Source: Paludibaculum fermentans_A (GTDB taxonomy: Bacteria > Acidobacteriota > Terriglobia > Bryobacterales > Bryobacteraceae). From it: a stretch of 64,000 nt of DNA. Location of the stretch: NCBI RefSeq assembly GCF_051172195.1, contig NZ_JBPJAQ010000001.1, forward strand, positions 4,588,001 to 4,652,000. Direction: 5' to 3'. The notes under the pieces are model-generated. The model was not told the DNA's origin. It ran no database searches and worked only from the letters and a program-made list of their open reading frames with translations. A program made the translations under genes and the position numbers. Position 1 is the stretch's first letter, and each line of letters starts with the position of its first letter. Shown piece by piece: positions 1 through 9,566 of the stretch.

Positions 1-537
1 AATGCTCCGCTCAGGGCAGGGAAGGGCCATCTCTATGAAGGCGGGATTCGCGAGCCGCTCATCATCCGCTACCCCGGAGTCGTGAAGCCCGGGATGGTGA
101 TCGACACGCCGGTCTGCAACGTGGATTTCCTGCCGACCTTCGCCGAGATGGCAGGTCAGAAGGCGGGCGATGTGGACGGAGTGAGCCTGCTGCCGCTATT
201 GCGTGGCAGCGATCTGAAGCCGAGGCCGTTGTTCTGGCACTACCCGCACTACTCCAACCAGGGCGGAGCGCCCGGCAGCGCGATCAGGGAAGGCGACTGG
301 AAGCTGATCGAATTCCATGCCGACGGCCGCCGCGAACTGTTCAACCTGGCCGATGATCCCGGGGAGCACAGGAACCTGATCCGGAGCCAGGCCAAAGTGG
401 CGGACGAGTTGATGGCCAAGCTGAATAGATGGCGTAAGTCGACGAGAGCGGTGATGCCGGCCAGGAATCCGAACGCGGATCCCGCCTGGCCCGGGTTCCA
501 ACTGACCGGCGAGGAACAGCCGACGCCGCCGCAGTAG
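1..537 (+). CDS. Sulfatase (arylsulfatase family), C-terminal part
   Basis: This is the 3' end of a gene that begins before the window; the frame is open from base 1. The visible 178 residues carry C-terminal sulfatase landmarks: GHLYEGGIREPLI near the start, RPLFWHYPHY, then AIREGDWKLIEF and the closing ELFNLADDPGE block. The family hydrolyses sulfate esters, usually on sulfated glycans, and is usually exported. The catalytic formylglycine site (CxPSR) lies upstream of the window, so activity and substrate cannot be judged. It fits the glycan-degrading character of the rest of the window. No terminator is evident before the next gene, 65 bases on. Confidence 0.9.
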   Translation, partial: NAPLRAGKGHLYEGGIREPLIIRYPGVVKPGMVIDTPVCNVDFLPTFAEMAGQKAGDVDGVSLLPLLRGSDLKPRPLFWHYPHYSNQGGAPGSAIREGDWKLIEFHADGRRELFNLADDPGEHRNLIRSQAKVADELMAKLNRWRKSTRAVMPARNPNADPAWPGFQLTGEEQPTPPQ

Positions 538-602
538 TCGATTCGGCGCGAGCGGGGCTGCCGCCAGTGCCAGTGTTATCCTGGTCTTTGGTACCCGCCC
601 GC

Positions 603-956
603 ATGGAAATCTTCAAGGATTTCACCTTCGAAGCAGCTCACCGACTGCCCAACCTGCCGCCCGAGCACAAATGTTCGCGCTTGCATGGGCATTCGTTCCA
701 CGTCCGCATCTGTGTCCAGGGCGCTCCGGATCCAATCCTGGGCTGGGTGATGGACTTCTCTGACATCAAGGCGATCTTCAAGCCCATCCTGCTGCAGCTC
801 GATCACTACTACCTGAACGACATCCCGGGCCTCGAAAACCCCACCAGCGAAGTCATTTCCATCTGGATTTGGAACAAATTAAAGCCGTCATTGCCGGCCC
901 TCTGCCGCGTCGAAGTCCGGGAAACCTGCACCGCAGGCTGTACCTACGCGGGTTGA
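603..956 (+). CDS. queD: 6-carboxy-5,6,7,8-tetrahydropterin synthase (QueD)
   Basis: QueD converts 7,8-dihydroneopterin triphosphate to 6-carboxy-tetrahydropterin, the second step of the preQ0/queuosine pathway. The 117-residue product is the usual length and resembles E. coli QueD closely across its whole length. Zinc ligands H13, H28 and H30 (in LHGHSF), catalytic C24, the LDHYYLND block with D67/H68 and the C-terminal RETCTAGCTYAG with E107 are all present. I chose the ATG at 603 because the protein then begins MEIFKDFTFEAAHRL as in the family; an in-frame start at 567 would add 12 unsupported residues. No other queuosine gene is visible, so the rest of the pathway must be elsewhere. Confidence 0.95.
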   Translation: MEIFKDFTFEAAHRLPNLPPEHKCSRLHGHSFHVRICVQGAPDPILGWVMDFSDIKAIFKPILLQLDHYYLNDIPGLENPTSEVISIWIWNKLKPSLPALCRVEVRETCTAGCTYAG

Positions 957-1057
957 TGGATTCCTCCACAATCCATTGATAGTGTGTATTTTCTTCGTAA
1001 ACACGACAAAAGACTCTTGAAGTATTATTTGCCGCCTGCTAGCATGAGTAAAAATTC

Positions 1058-1732
1058 ATGAAGCGGCCACCACTGATTGCCAGCGTATCGCGAGTGATTC
1101 TACCCTCTCCACCATCTGTCCGCGACCTCGCGGCCGACCCCATCACGCTGCCCGTGCCGCCAGCTGTGCACGGTGGACCTACCCTCGATCACTGTCTTCG
1201 CAATCGCCGTTCATCCCGCAGTTTCCTGCCCAGCCCTCTCACCCTGGCGGAAACCAGCCAATTGCTCTGGGCCGCGCAAGGCTGCACCGGACTTGGCGGT
1301 CTTCGCACCGCGCCCTCCGCCGGGGCCATCTACCCGGTCCGCGCGTACCTTCTGGCCACTGCGGTGGATGGCCTGACGCCGGGCTTCTACAGCTACGATG
1401 CCGATGCAGGCAGCCTGCTCCTGCTGCGCAAGGGCGATCGCCGCAAATCCCTGGCCCGCGCCGCCGCCGGTCAGTCCTGCGTCGAGGAGTGCGCCTTTGC
1501 GCTGCTGCTCACCGGCTGGTACAAACGGGCCGGTAGGGAATTTGGCGACGCCGCGCCGCGCCTGGCGGCCATGGAATGCGGCCACATTGGTCAGAACTTC
1601 TGCCTGCAGGCGACCGCCATGGGCCTGGGCGCCATCGGCCTGGGCCGCCTGGACCCTGAGGCGGTACGGCTGCTGTTGCGCGTCCCCGACGACGAGGAGC
1701 CGCTCTACCTGCTCCTCGCCGGCCGTATCTAG
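1058..1732 (+). CDS. SagB/ThcOx-type FMN-dependent dehydrogenase (nitroreductase fold)
   Basis: The 224-residue protein has the SagB-type nitroreductase pattern: RNRRSSRSF near residue 50, QLLWAAQG at about 69, the FMN-site motif PSAGAIYPV (86-94), and a C-terminal EPLYLLLAGR. Members are FMN oxidoreductases; the best known oxidise azolines to azoles in thiazole/oxazole-modified peptides, while many stand-alone relatives have unknown substrates. No cyclodehydratase (YcaO) or precursor peptide gene is next to it, so a role in peptide modification is not supported here. The start lacks a clear ribosome-binding site; a six-codon reading frame (ATG at 1044) precedes it immediately. Confidence 0.85.
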   Translation: MKRPPLIASVSRVILPSPPSVRDLAADPITLPVPPAVHGGPTLDHCLRNRRSSRSFLPSPLTLAETSQLLWAAQGCTGLGGLRTAPSAGAIYPVRAYLLATAVDGLTPGFYSYDADAGSLLLLRKGDRRKSLARAAAGQSCVEECAFALLLTGWYKRAGREFGDAAPRLAAMECGHIGQNFCLQATAMGLGAIGLGRLDPEAVRLLLRVPDDEEPLYLLLAGRI

Positions 1733-1742
1733 CGTTCTTTAC

Positions 1743-3278
1743 TCAGCGTTCGGCGCCCTTCGACGGCGTGGCCTTGATAGCGCGCTCGAAGGCCCAGGCC
1801 CGGATGTGGTTGATCTGTTCGCGCATGGTGCGGGACAGCGGCACTGAGCGGGCCGCGAGCGTCAGCATGTCCTTCGAATTCACGGTCGTGTCTGTGAGTT
1901 TCGCTTTGGTGATGGCGCTGATGACGCACTGCTCCACCTCGGCGCCCGTCCAGCCCTTGGTGAATTCCATGAGCTGCGGAATGCTGAGCGTGTCGGGGTC
2001 ATAACCACGGCGTGACAGGTGAATGCGGAAGATTTCGGTGCGCTCCTCGTCGGTGGGGAGGTCGACGAAGAACACCTCGTCGAAGCGCCCTTTGCGGATC
2101 ATCTCGGCGGGCAGCAGGTCGATGCGGTTGGCGGTGGCGGCCACGAACAGCCCCGGCGTCTTTTCCTGCATCCAGGTGAGGAAGAAGGCAAAGATGCGGC
2201 CCTGTTCTCCGCTGGACTCATTCGCAGTGACGGCCATCTCGATTTCATCGAACCAGAGCACTGCCGGCGCAATGTCCTCCATCTGATGGCACGCATCGGC
2301 GAACGCGGTTTCGGGTTTGCCGTGGCGGCCCGAGAAGACCTCCACCATATCCATGCGGTACAGGGGCAGTTGGAAATGGGCCGAGATCGCTTTGACACAC
2401 AGGCTCTTGCCGCAGCCCGGAATGCCCATCATCAGCACGCCTTTGGGCACAATCTCTTTACTGAGCGAATCGCGCAGGTCGAAGAGCTTGCGGCGCTCAA
2501 GTAGCCATTTCTTCATGTTCTCGAGCCCGCCCACGGCGTCCATGGTGGTGGGGGTGGAGACGAACTCGAGCACGCCGCCGCGGCTGACGAGCAGGCGCTT
2601 TTCCTCCAGCAGGGCGGGGCGGGATTCTTCGCTGAGCGGCGTTCCCCCGGCTGTCGCGCGGCGCAGGGTGTAACGGGTCTCCTCGAGCGTCAGGCCGAGC
2701 AGGGCGGGCGCGAGCTCCGCGATCACTTCGTCGGAAGGCGGCTGGGCGTGCCCCTTCATTTCGTCGCGGACAAAGGCTGTGATTTCGGCGATGTCGGGTG
2801 TGCGGAGCTCGACATAGGCGAGGGAGCGCTCCAGTTCCTCAGGGACGTCGTGGATGGGTGAGGTGATGACGACGAACTTGTGGCGGTCGGTGCAGGTGGC
2901 GTACAGGTCGCGCAGGTGGCGCCGGACGAGCGCCGACTCGCGCATGGCCTCATGGAAATCTTTCAGGTGGTAGAGCCCGGGTTCCGGGGTGGCGGCGATG
3001 AAGGCGAGGACCCCCGCCGCGGTCTCCGTACCTGGCTGCGGAGTGGCGTCGCCGGGGCGCCTGAGGCCTTCCGTGAGACTCCACGACCACACGGGGATGG
3101 CGGTGTCGCGGCCTTGCACGGGCAGTGCCGGCGAGAGTTCCGCGAGGATCCTGGCGACACGTTCCTCCTCCGTCGTGCGGACATAGGTGAGGGGCCGGCC
3201 GGACAGGAAAAGTTCGCGGAGGGTTCGGGTGGCACGGCTAGCCTGAGCCGCGGCCGAGGTGGCTGCTGGGACGTTCAC
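1743..3278 (-). CDS. AAA family ATPase (Ycf46-like)
   Basis: This 511-residue protein has one C-terminal AAA module: Walker A GIPGCGKS (285-292), Walker B LWFDEIE (341-347), and a following sensor/arginine-finger region with RIDLLPAEMIRKGRFDEVFF. The N-terminal 230 residues form a second, degenerate P-loop-like domain (FLSGRPLTYVRTTEEERVARIL), which is the layout of the cyanobacterial/plastid Ycf46 family. Function of that family is poorly defined; in cyanobacteria it has been linked to carbon-utilisation control. The start is GTG at 3278. The gene is convergent with the SagB-like gene, 10 bases apart. Assignment to AAA is firm, to Ycf46 likely. Confidence 0.85.
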   Translation of the reverse strand: MNVPAATSAAAQASRATRTLRELFLSGRPLTYVRTTEEERVARILAELSPALPVQGRDTAIPVWSWSLTEGLRRPGDATPQPGTETAAGVLAFIAATPEPGLYHLKDFHEAMRESALVRRHLRDLYATCTDRHKFVVITSPIHDVPEELERSLAYVELRTPDIAEITAFVRDEMKGHAQPPSDEVIAELAPALLGLTLEETRYTLRRATAGGTPLSEESRPALLEEKRLLVSRGGVLEFVSTPTTMDAVGGLENMKKWLLERRKLFDLRDSLSKEIVPKGVLMMGIPGCGKSLCVKAISAHFQLPLYRMDMVEVFSGRHGKPETAFADACHQMEDIAPAVLWFDEIEMAVTANESSGEQGRIFAFFLTWMQEKTPGLFVAATANRIDLLPAEMIRKGRFDEVFFVDLPTDEERTEIFRIHLSRRGYDPDTLSIPQLMEFTKGWTGAEVEQCVISAITKAKLTDTTVNSKDMLTLAARSVPLSRTMREQINHIRAWAFERAIKATPSKGAER

Positions 3279-3389
3279 GAGTATTAGACGCTCGAGGCGG
3301 CCAAAAGGACGGCTGGGTGGTCCGGGAATGGTCCGGGAATGTTGGTTTTCCGCCGTCCCCTCGTCCGGTTATGATCCAATACAATCGAG

Positions 3390-4559
3390 ATGACTCGACG
3401 CGAGCTCCTAGCGACGCCAGCCCTCCTGGTTCAGAATCCGCCTGCTGTGCCCGAATACCAGATTGGCGCCTACTATTTCCCGAACTATCACGTCGACCCT
3501 CGCAACGAGCGGACCCACGGCCGGGGCTGGACCGAATGGGAGCTCGTCAAGCACGCCCAACCGCGCTATGAAGGCCATCGCCAGCCGCGCAAGCCGCTAT
3601 GGGGCTATGAGGACGAATCCAACCCCCGCGTCTTCGAGAAGAAGATCGATGTGGCCGCCAAACACGGGCTGAATCACTTCATCTTCGACTACTACTGGTA
3701 CAACGACGGCCCCTATCTCAACCGCTGCCTCGATCGCGGTTACCTGGGCTCATCCAATCATCAGAAGGTGAAGTTCGCCTTGATGTGGGCCAATCACGAC
3801 TGGCTGGACATCCACCCGGCGCGCGCCGGCATCCGCGCTCCGCTGCTCTATCCCGGAGCCCTCACCCGCGACGCCTGGGATTGGATGACCGACAACATCG
3901 TCACCCGCTACTTCGCCCATCCCTCCTACTGGCGTCCCGGCGGCCTGCCCTACTTCTCCATCTACGAACTTTACAAATTTGTTGATTCCATGGGCGGCAC
4001 GGAAGAGGCTGCGGCCGCGCTGCAACAGCTGCGCAACAAGGCGGGACGAATCCACATCAACGCGGTGGTCTGGGGCGTCAAACTGCTGCCCAGCGAGACG
4101 ACCATCACCAATCCCAACCAGATGTTGAAGATCCTCGGCATCGACAGCGTCACCAGCTACGTCTGGATCCACCATTTCCCGCTCACCACGTTTCCGGCAG
4201 AGCCCTATGAACGCGCCGCCCAGTTCATGTACTCCTACTGGCGCAAGGCCGCGGCCGACTTCAGCATCCCCTATCACCCCAACGTCACGATGGGCTGGGA
4301 CGCCTCGCCGCGCACCTGCCAGTCCGACATGTTCGAGGATCGCGGCTACCCCTTCATGCCGATGCTCACCGGCAATACGCCTCAGGCCTTCCGCCGCGCG
4401 CTGCAGGAGTGCAAACAGTTCCTCGACAGCCAGCGCAACACGCTCAAGATCTGCAACATCAATGCTTGGAATGAGTGGACCGAGGGCAGCTACCTGGAAC
4501 CCGACACCGAGTACGGCCTCGGTTACCTGGAAGCGATCCGCGACACGTTTTCCAGCTGA
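3390..4559 (+). CDS. WbsX/GH99-like domain protein
   Basis: The 389-residue product matches the WbsX (glyco_trans_WbsX, GH99-like) family: IGAYYFPNYHVD near the N-terminus, GRGWTEWELVKHA, a YYWYNDGPYL block and the C-terminal NAWNEWTEGSYLEPD. The fold is a TIM barrel related to endo-alpha-mannanase GH99, and members are found both in polysaccharide gene clusters and among secreted hydrolases. The protein begins MTRRELLATPALLV, a short twin-arginine-like leader, so export is possible. There is no Shine-Dalgarno, but TACAAT lies at 3380-3385, just upstream of the ATG. The 3' end overlaps the convergent RND transporter gene by 37 bases. Confidence 0.85.
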   Translation: MTRRELLATPALLVQNPPAVPEYQIGAYYFPNYHVDPRNERTHGRGWTEWELVKHAQPRYEGHRQPRKPLWGYEDESNPRVFEKKIDVAAKHGLNHFIFDYYWYNDGPYLNRCLDRGYLGSSNHQKVKFALMWANHDWLDIHPARAGIRAPLLYPGALTRDAWDWMTDNIVTRYFAHPSYWRPGGLPYFSIYELYKFVDSMGGTEEAAAALQQLRNKAGRIHINAVVWGVKLLPSETTITNPNQMLKILGIDSVTSYVWIHHFPLTTFPAEPYERAAQFMYSYWRKAAADFSIPYHPNVTMGWDASPRTCQSDMFEDRGYPFMPMLTGNTPQAFRRALQECKQFLDSQRNTLKICNINAWNEWTEGSYLEPDTEYGLGYLEAIRDTFSS

Positions 4560-7500
4560 AGCGGCGTCTCGGGCCGCAGCCAGCGCTGGAACCGCTCCAT
4601 GTAGAGGTAGATCACCGGAGTGATGTACAGCGTCAGGAACTGCGACACAATCAGGCCGCCGACCACGGCCAGGCCCAGCGGTTGCCGGGCATCGGCACCT
4701 TCGCCATACTTCAGCGCGATGGGCAGCGTGCCGAACAGGGCCGCCACCGTGGTCATCATGATGGGCCGGAAACGCAGTTTGCAGCCTTCATAGATCGCCT
4801 CGTGTGCCGGCTTGCCCTCCACGCGCTGCGCTTCCAGGGCGAAGTCGATCATCATGATGGCGTTCTTCTTCACCACGCCGAACAGCATGATCAGGCCCAC
4901 GAAGGCATACAGGTCGAGTTCCTTGTGGAACAGCCGTAAGGTCACCAGGGCGCCGAAAACCGCCGATGGCAGGCCCGACAGAATCGTAATGGGGTGGATG
5001 AAGCTCTCGTACAGGATGCCCAGCACGATGTAGATCACCAGGATCGCCACGATCAACAGCACCGACAGCCCCTGGAACGACTCCTGGAACTCCTTCACGG
5101 TGCCCTGGAAGTTCACCCCAATCGTCGCCGGCATGCGCAGCTCGCGCACGGCCGTCATCACCGCATCGGCCGCCTCGCCCAGTGAATAGCCGGGCTTCAG
5201 GTTGAACGCCACCGTTACGGCGGGCAGCTGCCCGAAGTGATTCACGCTGAGTGGACCCACCGTCCTGCGGCGCTTCACCAGCGAGTCCAGGGGGACGAGC
5301 TTGCTCTGCGACGAACGGATATACAGCTTTTCCAGCGACTCCGGATTCTTCTGGAAGTTCTGGTCCACCTCCAGAATCACTGAGTACTCATTGGCCGGCG
5401 TGTAGATGGTCGAGATCTGGCGATTGCCGTAGGCGCTATAAAGCGCGTCCTGGATCTGCTGCGGTGTCACGCCCATGGAGACAGCGCGGTCACGGTCGAT
5501 GTCCACCATCACCTGCGGGCTGGCGATCTGCAGATCCGTATTGATGTCGACAAAGCCGGGCAGTGTCCGCATCTTGGCCATCAGCGGGTCCACCCAGTCG
5601 TACATCTCCTTCAAATTGGAGCTCTGCAGCGTCATCTGGTAAGCGCTGGTGGAGAACTGCCCGCTCACCGTGATGGGCGGCGGATTCTGCAGGAACGTCA
5701 TGATGCCCGGCACCTGCGCCAGTTGCGGCCGCAGCGAAGCCATCACATCGTCCACACTGCGGTTCCGCTGGTCGCGATCCTTCATGCGGACAAACACGAA
5801 GCCCTGGTTGCCGGGCATCGCCACCGCAATCGCGCCTTCCACCGCCGGATCCTTCTGGATGATGCTCGCCACCGCCAACTGGTGATTCGCCATCGACTCG
5901 TAGGAGATGTCCTGCCCGGCGCGGGTCACGCCAAACATGAAGCCGCTGTCCTGGCTGGGGATGAAGCCCGTCGGCATCGTCACAAACAGATAGACCGTCC
6001 CGCCCAGCAATAAAAAGGACATGACAATCGTGATGAACTGGTGCCGCAGGACGCCGCGCAGGGTGACGTCATAGGCCCAGGCCAGGCCGTTGAAGCCGCG
6101 CTCCAGCGCCATGTAGACGGAGCCGTGCTTCGCGCCGTGATCAAACTTCAGGAAACGGCTGCCCAGCATCGGGGTGAAGCTGAGCGAAACGAAGCCGGAG
6201 ATCAGAATCGCCACCGTGATGGTCACCGCGAACTCGTGCAGCAGCCGCCCCACAATGCCGCCCATGAAGAGCACCGGGATGAACACCGCCACCAGCGATA
6301 CGGTCATCGAAACGATGGTGAACCCGATCTCCTTCGAGGCCAGCAGGGCCGCCTCCATACGTGGATGCCCCATCTCCATATAGCGCACGATGTTCTCGAG
6401 CATCACGATGGCGTCGTCCACCACGAAGCCCACTGAGAGCGTCAAAGCCATCAGCGACAGATTGTTCAGGCTGTAGCCCAGTAGGTACATCACGGCAAAC
6501 GTACCCACAATCGACAGGGGCACGGCCACACCGGGAATCATCGTCGCCGACAGATTCCTCAGGAACAGCGAGATCACCAGGATCACCAGGCATACGGTCA
6601 GGACGAGGGTGAACTCCACGTCCCGAATGGAGCCCCGGATCGATTGCGAAGCATCGAAGGCGATCTGCAGTTCCACCGACGCCGGCAACTCGCGGCGGAA
6701 CTGCGGCAGCAGCGCCAGGATGTTGTCGACCACTTCCACCGTATTCGTACCCGGCTGCCTCTGCACGGCCAGGGTCAAGCCTCGCTTGCCCTTGAACCAC
6801 GCCGCCGCCTTGTCGTTCTCCACCGTGTCCAGGACATTGCCCAACTCAGAGAGCCTGACCGGCTGGCCGTTGCGCCAGGCCACCACCAACGGGCGGAACT
6901 GGTCGGCGCTGGTCAGCTGTCCATTCGATTGCACTGTGAACGCCTGGCGGGAGCCGTACAACTTGCCCGTCGGCAGGTTCACGTTGTTGCGCTGAATCGC
7001 ACTGGCTACTTCATCGATACCAATGCCGCGTGCCGACATCGAATCCGGATTCACCTGCACCCGCACGGCGTACTTCTGCGAGCCGTAGACGGTCACCCTC
7101 GACACGCCGCTCGCCATCGAAATGCGCTGCGCCAACAGGGTTTCGGCATACTCGTCCACCGTGTACAACGGCAGGGTTTCCGACGTCAGCGAGAGGAACA
7201 GCACCGGCTGCTCCGCAGGATTCACCTTCTGGTAGGACGGCGGCCTGGGCATGTTCGGCGGTAGTTGTCCGCCCGCTTTCGCGATGGCCGACTGGATGTC
7301 CTGCGCGGCGGAATCGATGTCGCGCTTCAGCTCAAACTGCACCGTGATGGAAGTCGAGCTCTGGCTGTTGGTAGAGTTCATCGACTTCACGCCGGCAATC
7401 GTCGAGAACTCGCGCTCCAACGGAGTTGCCACCGCGGCCGCCATCGTCTCCGGATCGGCGCCAGGCAGGGCAGCCTGCACCTGAATCGTGGGATAGTCCA

Positions 7501-7618
7501 CGCTGGGCAGGGCCGCCACCGGCAAAGCCCGGAAGCCCACGACGCCGAACAGGATGATGGCGAAGGTGACCAGCGCGGTCATCACCGGCCGGTCGATGAA
7601 GATCTTCGATACGTGCAT
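4523..7618 (-). CDS. RND efflux transporter permease (HAE1/AcrB family)
   Basis: At 1031 residues this is a full-length inner-membrane RND pump subunit that exchanges drugs or other amphiphiles for protons. It starts MHVSKIFIDRPVMTALV, the standard first transmembrane segment. The proton-relay aspartate pair is in GFVVDDAIVMLENIVRYME, and the matching lysine in GVVKKNAIMMIDFALEAQR. Its 3-base spacing after the adaptor gene upstream on the same strand makes an operon near certain. Sequence style (AIQRNNVNLPTGKLYGSRQ, LAVQRQPGTNTVEVVDNI) is closer to the MdtB/MdtC/MuxB branch than to AcrB. No outer-membrane channel (TolC-like) gene is nearby. Confidence 0.96.
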   Translation of the reverse strand: MHVSKIFIDRPVMTALVTFAIILFGVVGFRALPVAALPSVDYPTIQVQAALPGADPETMAAAVATPLEREFSTIAGVKSMNSTNSQSSTSITVQFELKRDIDSAAQDIQSAIAKAGGQLPPNMPRPPSYQKVNPAEQPVLFLSLTSETLPLYTVDEYAETLLAQRISMASGVSRVTVYGSQKYAVRVQVNPDSMSARGIGIDEVASAIQRNNVNLPTGKLYGSRQAFTVQSNGQLTSADQFRPLVVAWRNGQPVRLSELGNVLDTVENDKAAAWFKGKRGLTLAVQRQPGTNTVEVVDNILALLPQFRRELPASVELQIAFDASQSIRGSIRDVEFTLVLTVCLVILVISLFLRNLSATMIPGVAVPLSIVGTFAVMYLLGYSLNNLSLMALTLSVGFVVDDAIVMLENIVRYMEMGHPRMEAALLASKEIGFTIVSMTVSLVAVFIPVLFMGGIVGRLLHEFAVTITVAILISGFVSLSFTPMLGSRFLKFDHGAKHGSVYMALERGFNGLAWAYDVTLRGVLRHQFITIVMSFLLLGGTVYLFVTMPTGFIPSQDSGFMFGVTRAGQDISYESMANHQLAVASIIQKDPAVEGAIAVAMPGNQGFVFVRMKDRDQRNRSVDDVMASLRPQLAQVPGIMTFLQNPPPITVSGQFSTSAYQMTLQSSNLKEMYDWVDPLMAKMRTLPGFVDINTDLQIASPQVMVDIDRDRAVSMGVTPQQIQDALYSAYGNRQISTIYTPANEYSVILEVDQNFQKNPESLEKLYIRSSQSKLVPLDSLVKRRRTVGPLSVNHFGQLPAVTVAFNLKPGYSLGEAADAVMTAVRELRMPATIGVNFQGTVKEFQESFQGLSVLLIVAILVIYIVLGILYESFIHPITILSGLPSAVFGALVTLRLFHKELDLYAFVGLIMLFGVVKKNAIMMIDFALEAQRVEGKPAHEAIYEGCKLRFRPIMMTTVAALFGTLPIALKYGEGADARQPLGLAVVGGLIVSQFLTLYITPVIYLYMERFQRWLRPETPLQLENVSRIASR

Positions 7619-7621
7619 CGC

Positions 7622-8818
7622 CTACGACCCCTGTCCGCCGGTTTGCACGCCCTGTACGGCCTTTACCGCCGCGCCGGGCCTCAACAGAAGTTGCCCGTCG
7701 GTCACCACGGTCTCGCCGTTCGCAATGCCATTCTCAATCACCAGCTTGCCGCTGATCGCCGGTCCCGTCTTCACCATGCGCAGGTCCACCGTCTGGTCCG
7801 GCTTCACCACATAGACGAACAGGCCTTTCTGGCCCGATTGGACGGCTTCCGATGGCACCACGACGGCATTCTCCAGCGTGCCCAGGGTCAGGGAGACATC
7901 CACAAACCGGCCCGGCCATAACGCATGATTGCTGTTGTCGAACACGGCCTTCAAACGGATAGTGCCCGTGGTGGCATCAATCGCGTTATCGATCACCGCC
8001 AGCCGTCCCTGCACCGGTTGGAACCCGCCATCCTGTACTGAGGCCGTCACCGCCAGTTGGCGTCCCTGGCTGCTGCGCCGTACCGCGTCCAACTGCTGTT
8101 GCGGTACACCAAACGAAACGAAGATTGGGGCCACCTGGTTGATCACCACCAGCGCCGTGTCGCCATTCGCTTTCACCAGGTTCCCCACATTCACCAATAG
8201 GTTGCCCGTGCGCCCGGAAAGCGGCGATCGGATCTCGCAGTAGCTCAGGTCCAGCCGGGCCCGCTCCACCGTAGCCTTGTCCGTCTCGACATTGGCCCGC
8301 GCGGTCTGAATCGCAGCTTCATCGGCCCGCGCCGACTCGCGTAAGGCATCCGCCGTCGTCTTGTACTGGTCATACTGCGAGCGCGACACCACGCCCTCTT
8401 TCACCAACTGTTCATACCGCGTGGCGTCCGACTCGGCGTTGCGCAGTTGCGCCCGGTCGCGGGCCAGGTTCGCTTCCGCCTGCCGCATCATCGCTTCGTC
8501 GCGAGCGGCCGCTCCCTGAGCCTGCCGCAGGGCTTCACGATAAGGCCTCTGGTCGATTTCGAAAAGCAGATCACCTGCTTTCACATCACTGCCTTCGGTG
8601 AAGTGGACCTTCATCAACGGGCCGGCTACCAACGACTTAACCTGCACTGTCGAGTACGCTTCCACCGTGCCCACCGCGCGCACACCGGTCGGAACCGACT
8701 GCGTGGACGCCTGCGCCACGGTCACTGGTACTGCCGGCGGCGGACCTCCGGCTCGAACCTCCTCCTTCTTACAGGCTGAGGAGACCAGCAGGAAGACTAC
8801 AGCTGTGACGGCCGCCAT
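7622..8818 (-). CDS. RND efflux periplasmic adaptor lipoprotein
   Basis: This membrane-fusion protein bridges the RND permease to an outer-membrane channel. From the ATG at 8818 the leader is MAAVTAVVFLLVSSACKK with a lipobox cysteine at residue 16, which decided the start; the frame is open to 8893 but that would put 25 extra residues before the leader. A lipoyl-like half-motif (VQVKSLVAGPLMKVHFTEG), a long alpha-hairpin rich in Ala/Arg/Glu, the second lipoyl half and a beta-barrel domain follow in the usual order. It ends 3 bases before the permease start, so the two are co-transcribed. Confidence 0.93.
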   Translation of the reverse strand: MAAVTAVVFLLVSSACKKEEVRAGGPPPAVPVTVAQASTQSVPTGVRAVGTVEAYSTVQVKSLVAGPLMKVHFTEGSDVKAGDLLFEIDQRPYREALRQAQGAAARDEAMMRQAEANLARDRAQLRNAESDATRYEQLVKEGVVSRSQYDQYKTTADALRESARADEAAIQTARANVETDKATVERARLDLSYCEIRSPLSGRTGNLLVNVGNLVKANGDTALVVINQVAPIFVSFGVPQQQLDAVRRSSQGRQLAVTASVQDGGFQPVQGRLAVIDNAIDATTGTIRLKAVFDNSNHALWPGRFVDVSLTLGTLENAVVVPSEAVQSGQKGLFVYVVKPDQTVDLRMVKTGPAISGKLVIENGIANGETVVTDGQLLLRPGAAVKAVQGVQTGGQGS

Positions 8819-9066
8819 GCGGGCTCTGGCCGGCTGGAGGAAGGGATGAGGCAAACGAATTGCGGGAAGTAATGATAGTTGCATGCGCGGCAACCCGAGA
8901 CACTCAAAAGGGAGGTTGTTCCCACCAGATTAACACCACCTGCCGGAGGTGAAACCTGAATTCGGAGTGCAAACACTGGTTTCCTGTAAACTTTCCGCGA
9001 TCCCCAACCATTGACTTCACCCTCTTCCTGCAGCACCTTGGAGCTGTCCGCATACTGGAGCGAATC

Positions 9067-9486
9067 ATGAAGATCATTGCCACGCCCCGTCCGTCTACCA
9101 CCGCGGCAGTTCTCGCCATCGCCGCCGCGCTCTGCTTCTCCTGGCCCGCGCTGACCCAGGAACCGAAAGCGCCCGCCGCGAAGCCGCCCAAGACTTCGCC
9201 TTCCGATCAGTCGATGCAGGACCGCCTGCTCACCCTTCAACTCTCCGTGCGCGAATTGGAATCCCGCGTGGCCGAACTGCAGTCGTCCGCCCGAACGAGT
9301 GATTCCTCCGGCCGCAACTACCAATCCGTCATCAGTTCCCTGCAATCCACCGTCGCCAACCAGCAGAGTTCCCTCCAATCGCTGCAGATGTCTGTCCAGA
9401 GCCTCCAGAACGCCGTGGCCAGTCTCCAGAGCCGGGTGCATGCCGCGACGCCGGGTCCTGTGCTTCAGGAGGCTGCGCCCGAGTGA
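9067..9486 (+). CDS. Exported coiled-coil protein of unknown function
   Basis: The 139-residue product has a signal peptide (residues about 1-30, ending near PALTQ), a short Pro/Lys-rich linker, and then a continuous predicted coiled coil with heptad-like runs of LQSLQMSVQSLQNAV. Leucine recurs every 3-4 residues from about 52 to 125. The composition (Ser, Gln, Leu) resembles trimeric periplasmic coiled coils such as the N-terminal part of YbgF/CpoB or Lpp-like spacers, but no defining domain is present. It is divergent from the efflux operon and upstream of a Gfo/Idh gene. Function unknown. Confidence 0.7.
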   Translation: MKIIATPRPSTTAAVLAIAAALCFSWPALTQEPKAPAAKPPKTSPSDQSMQDRLLTLQLSVRELESRVAELQSSARTSDSSGRNYQSVISSLQSTVANQQSSLQSLQMSVQSLQNAVASLQSRVHAATPGPVLQEAAPE

Positions 9487-9566
9487 GCCAGACTGGCCCC
9501 GGGTATATAGTATTGGTTTGAGATCAATCGATCTGATTGCCTTCCCAGGCGAACGGAGGCCTTGTC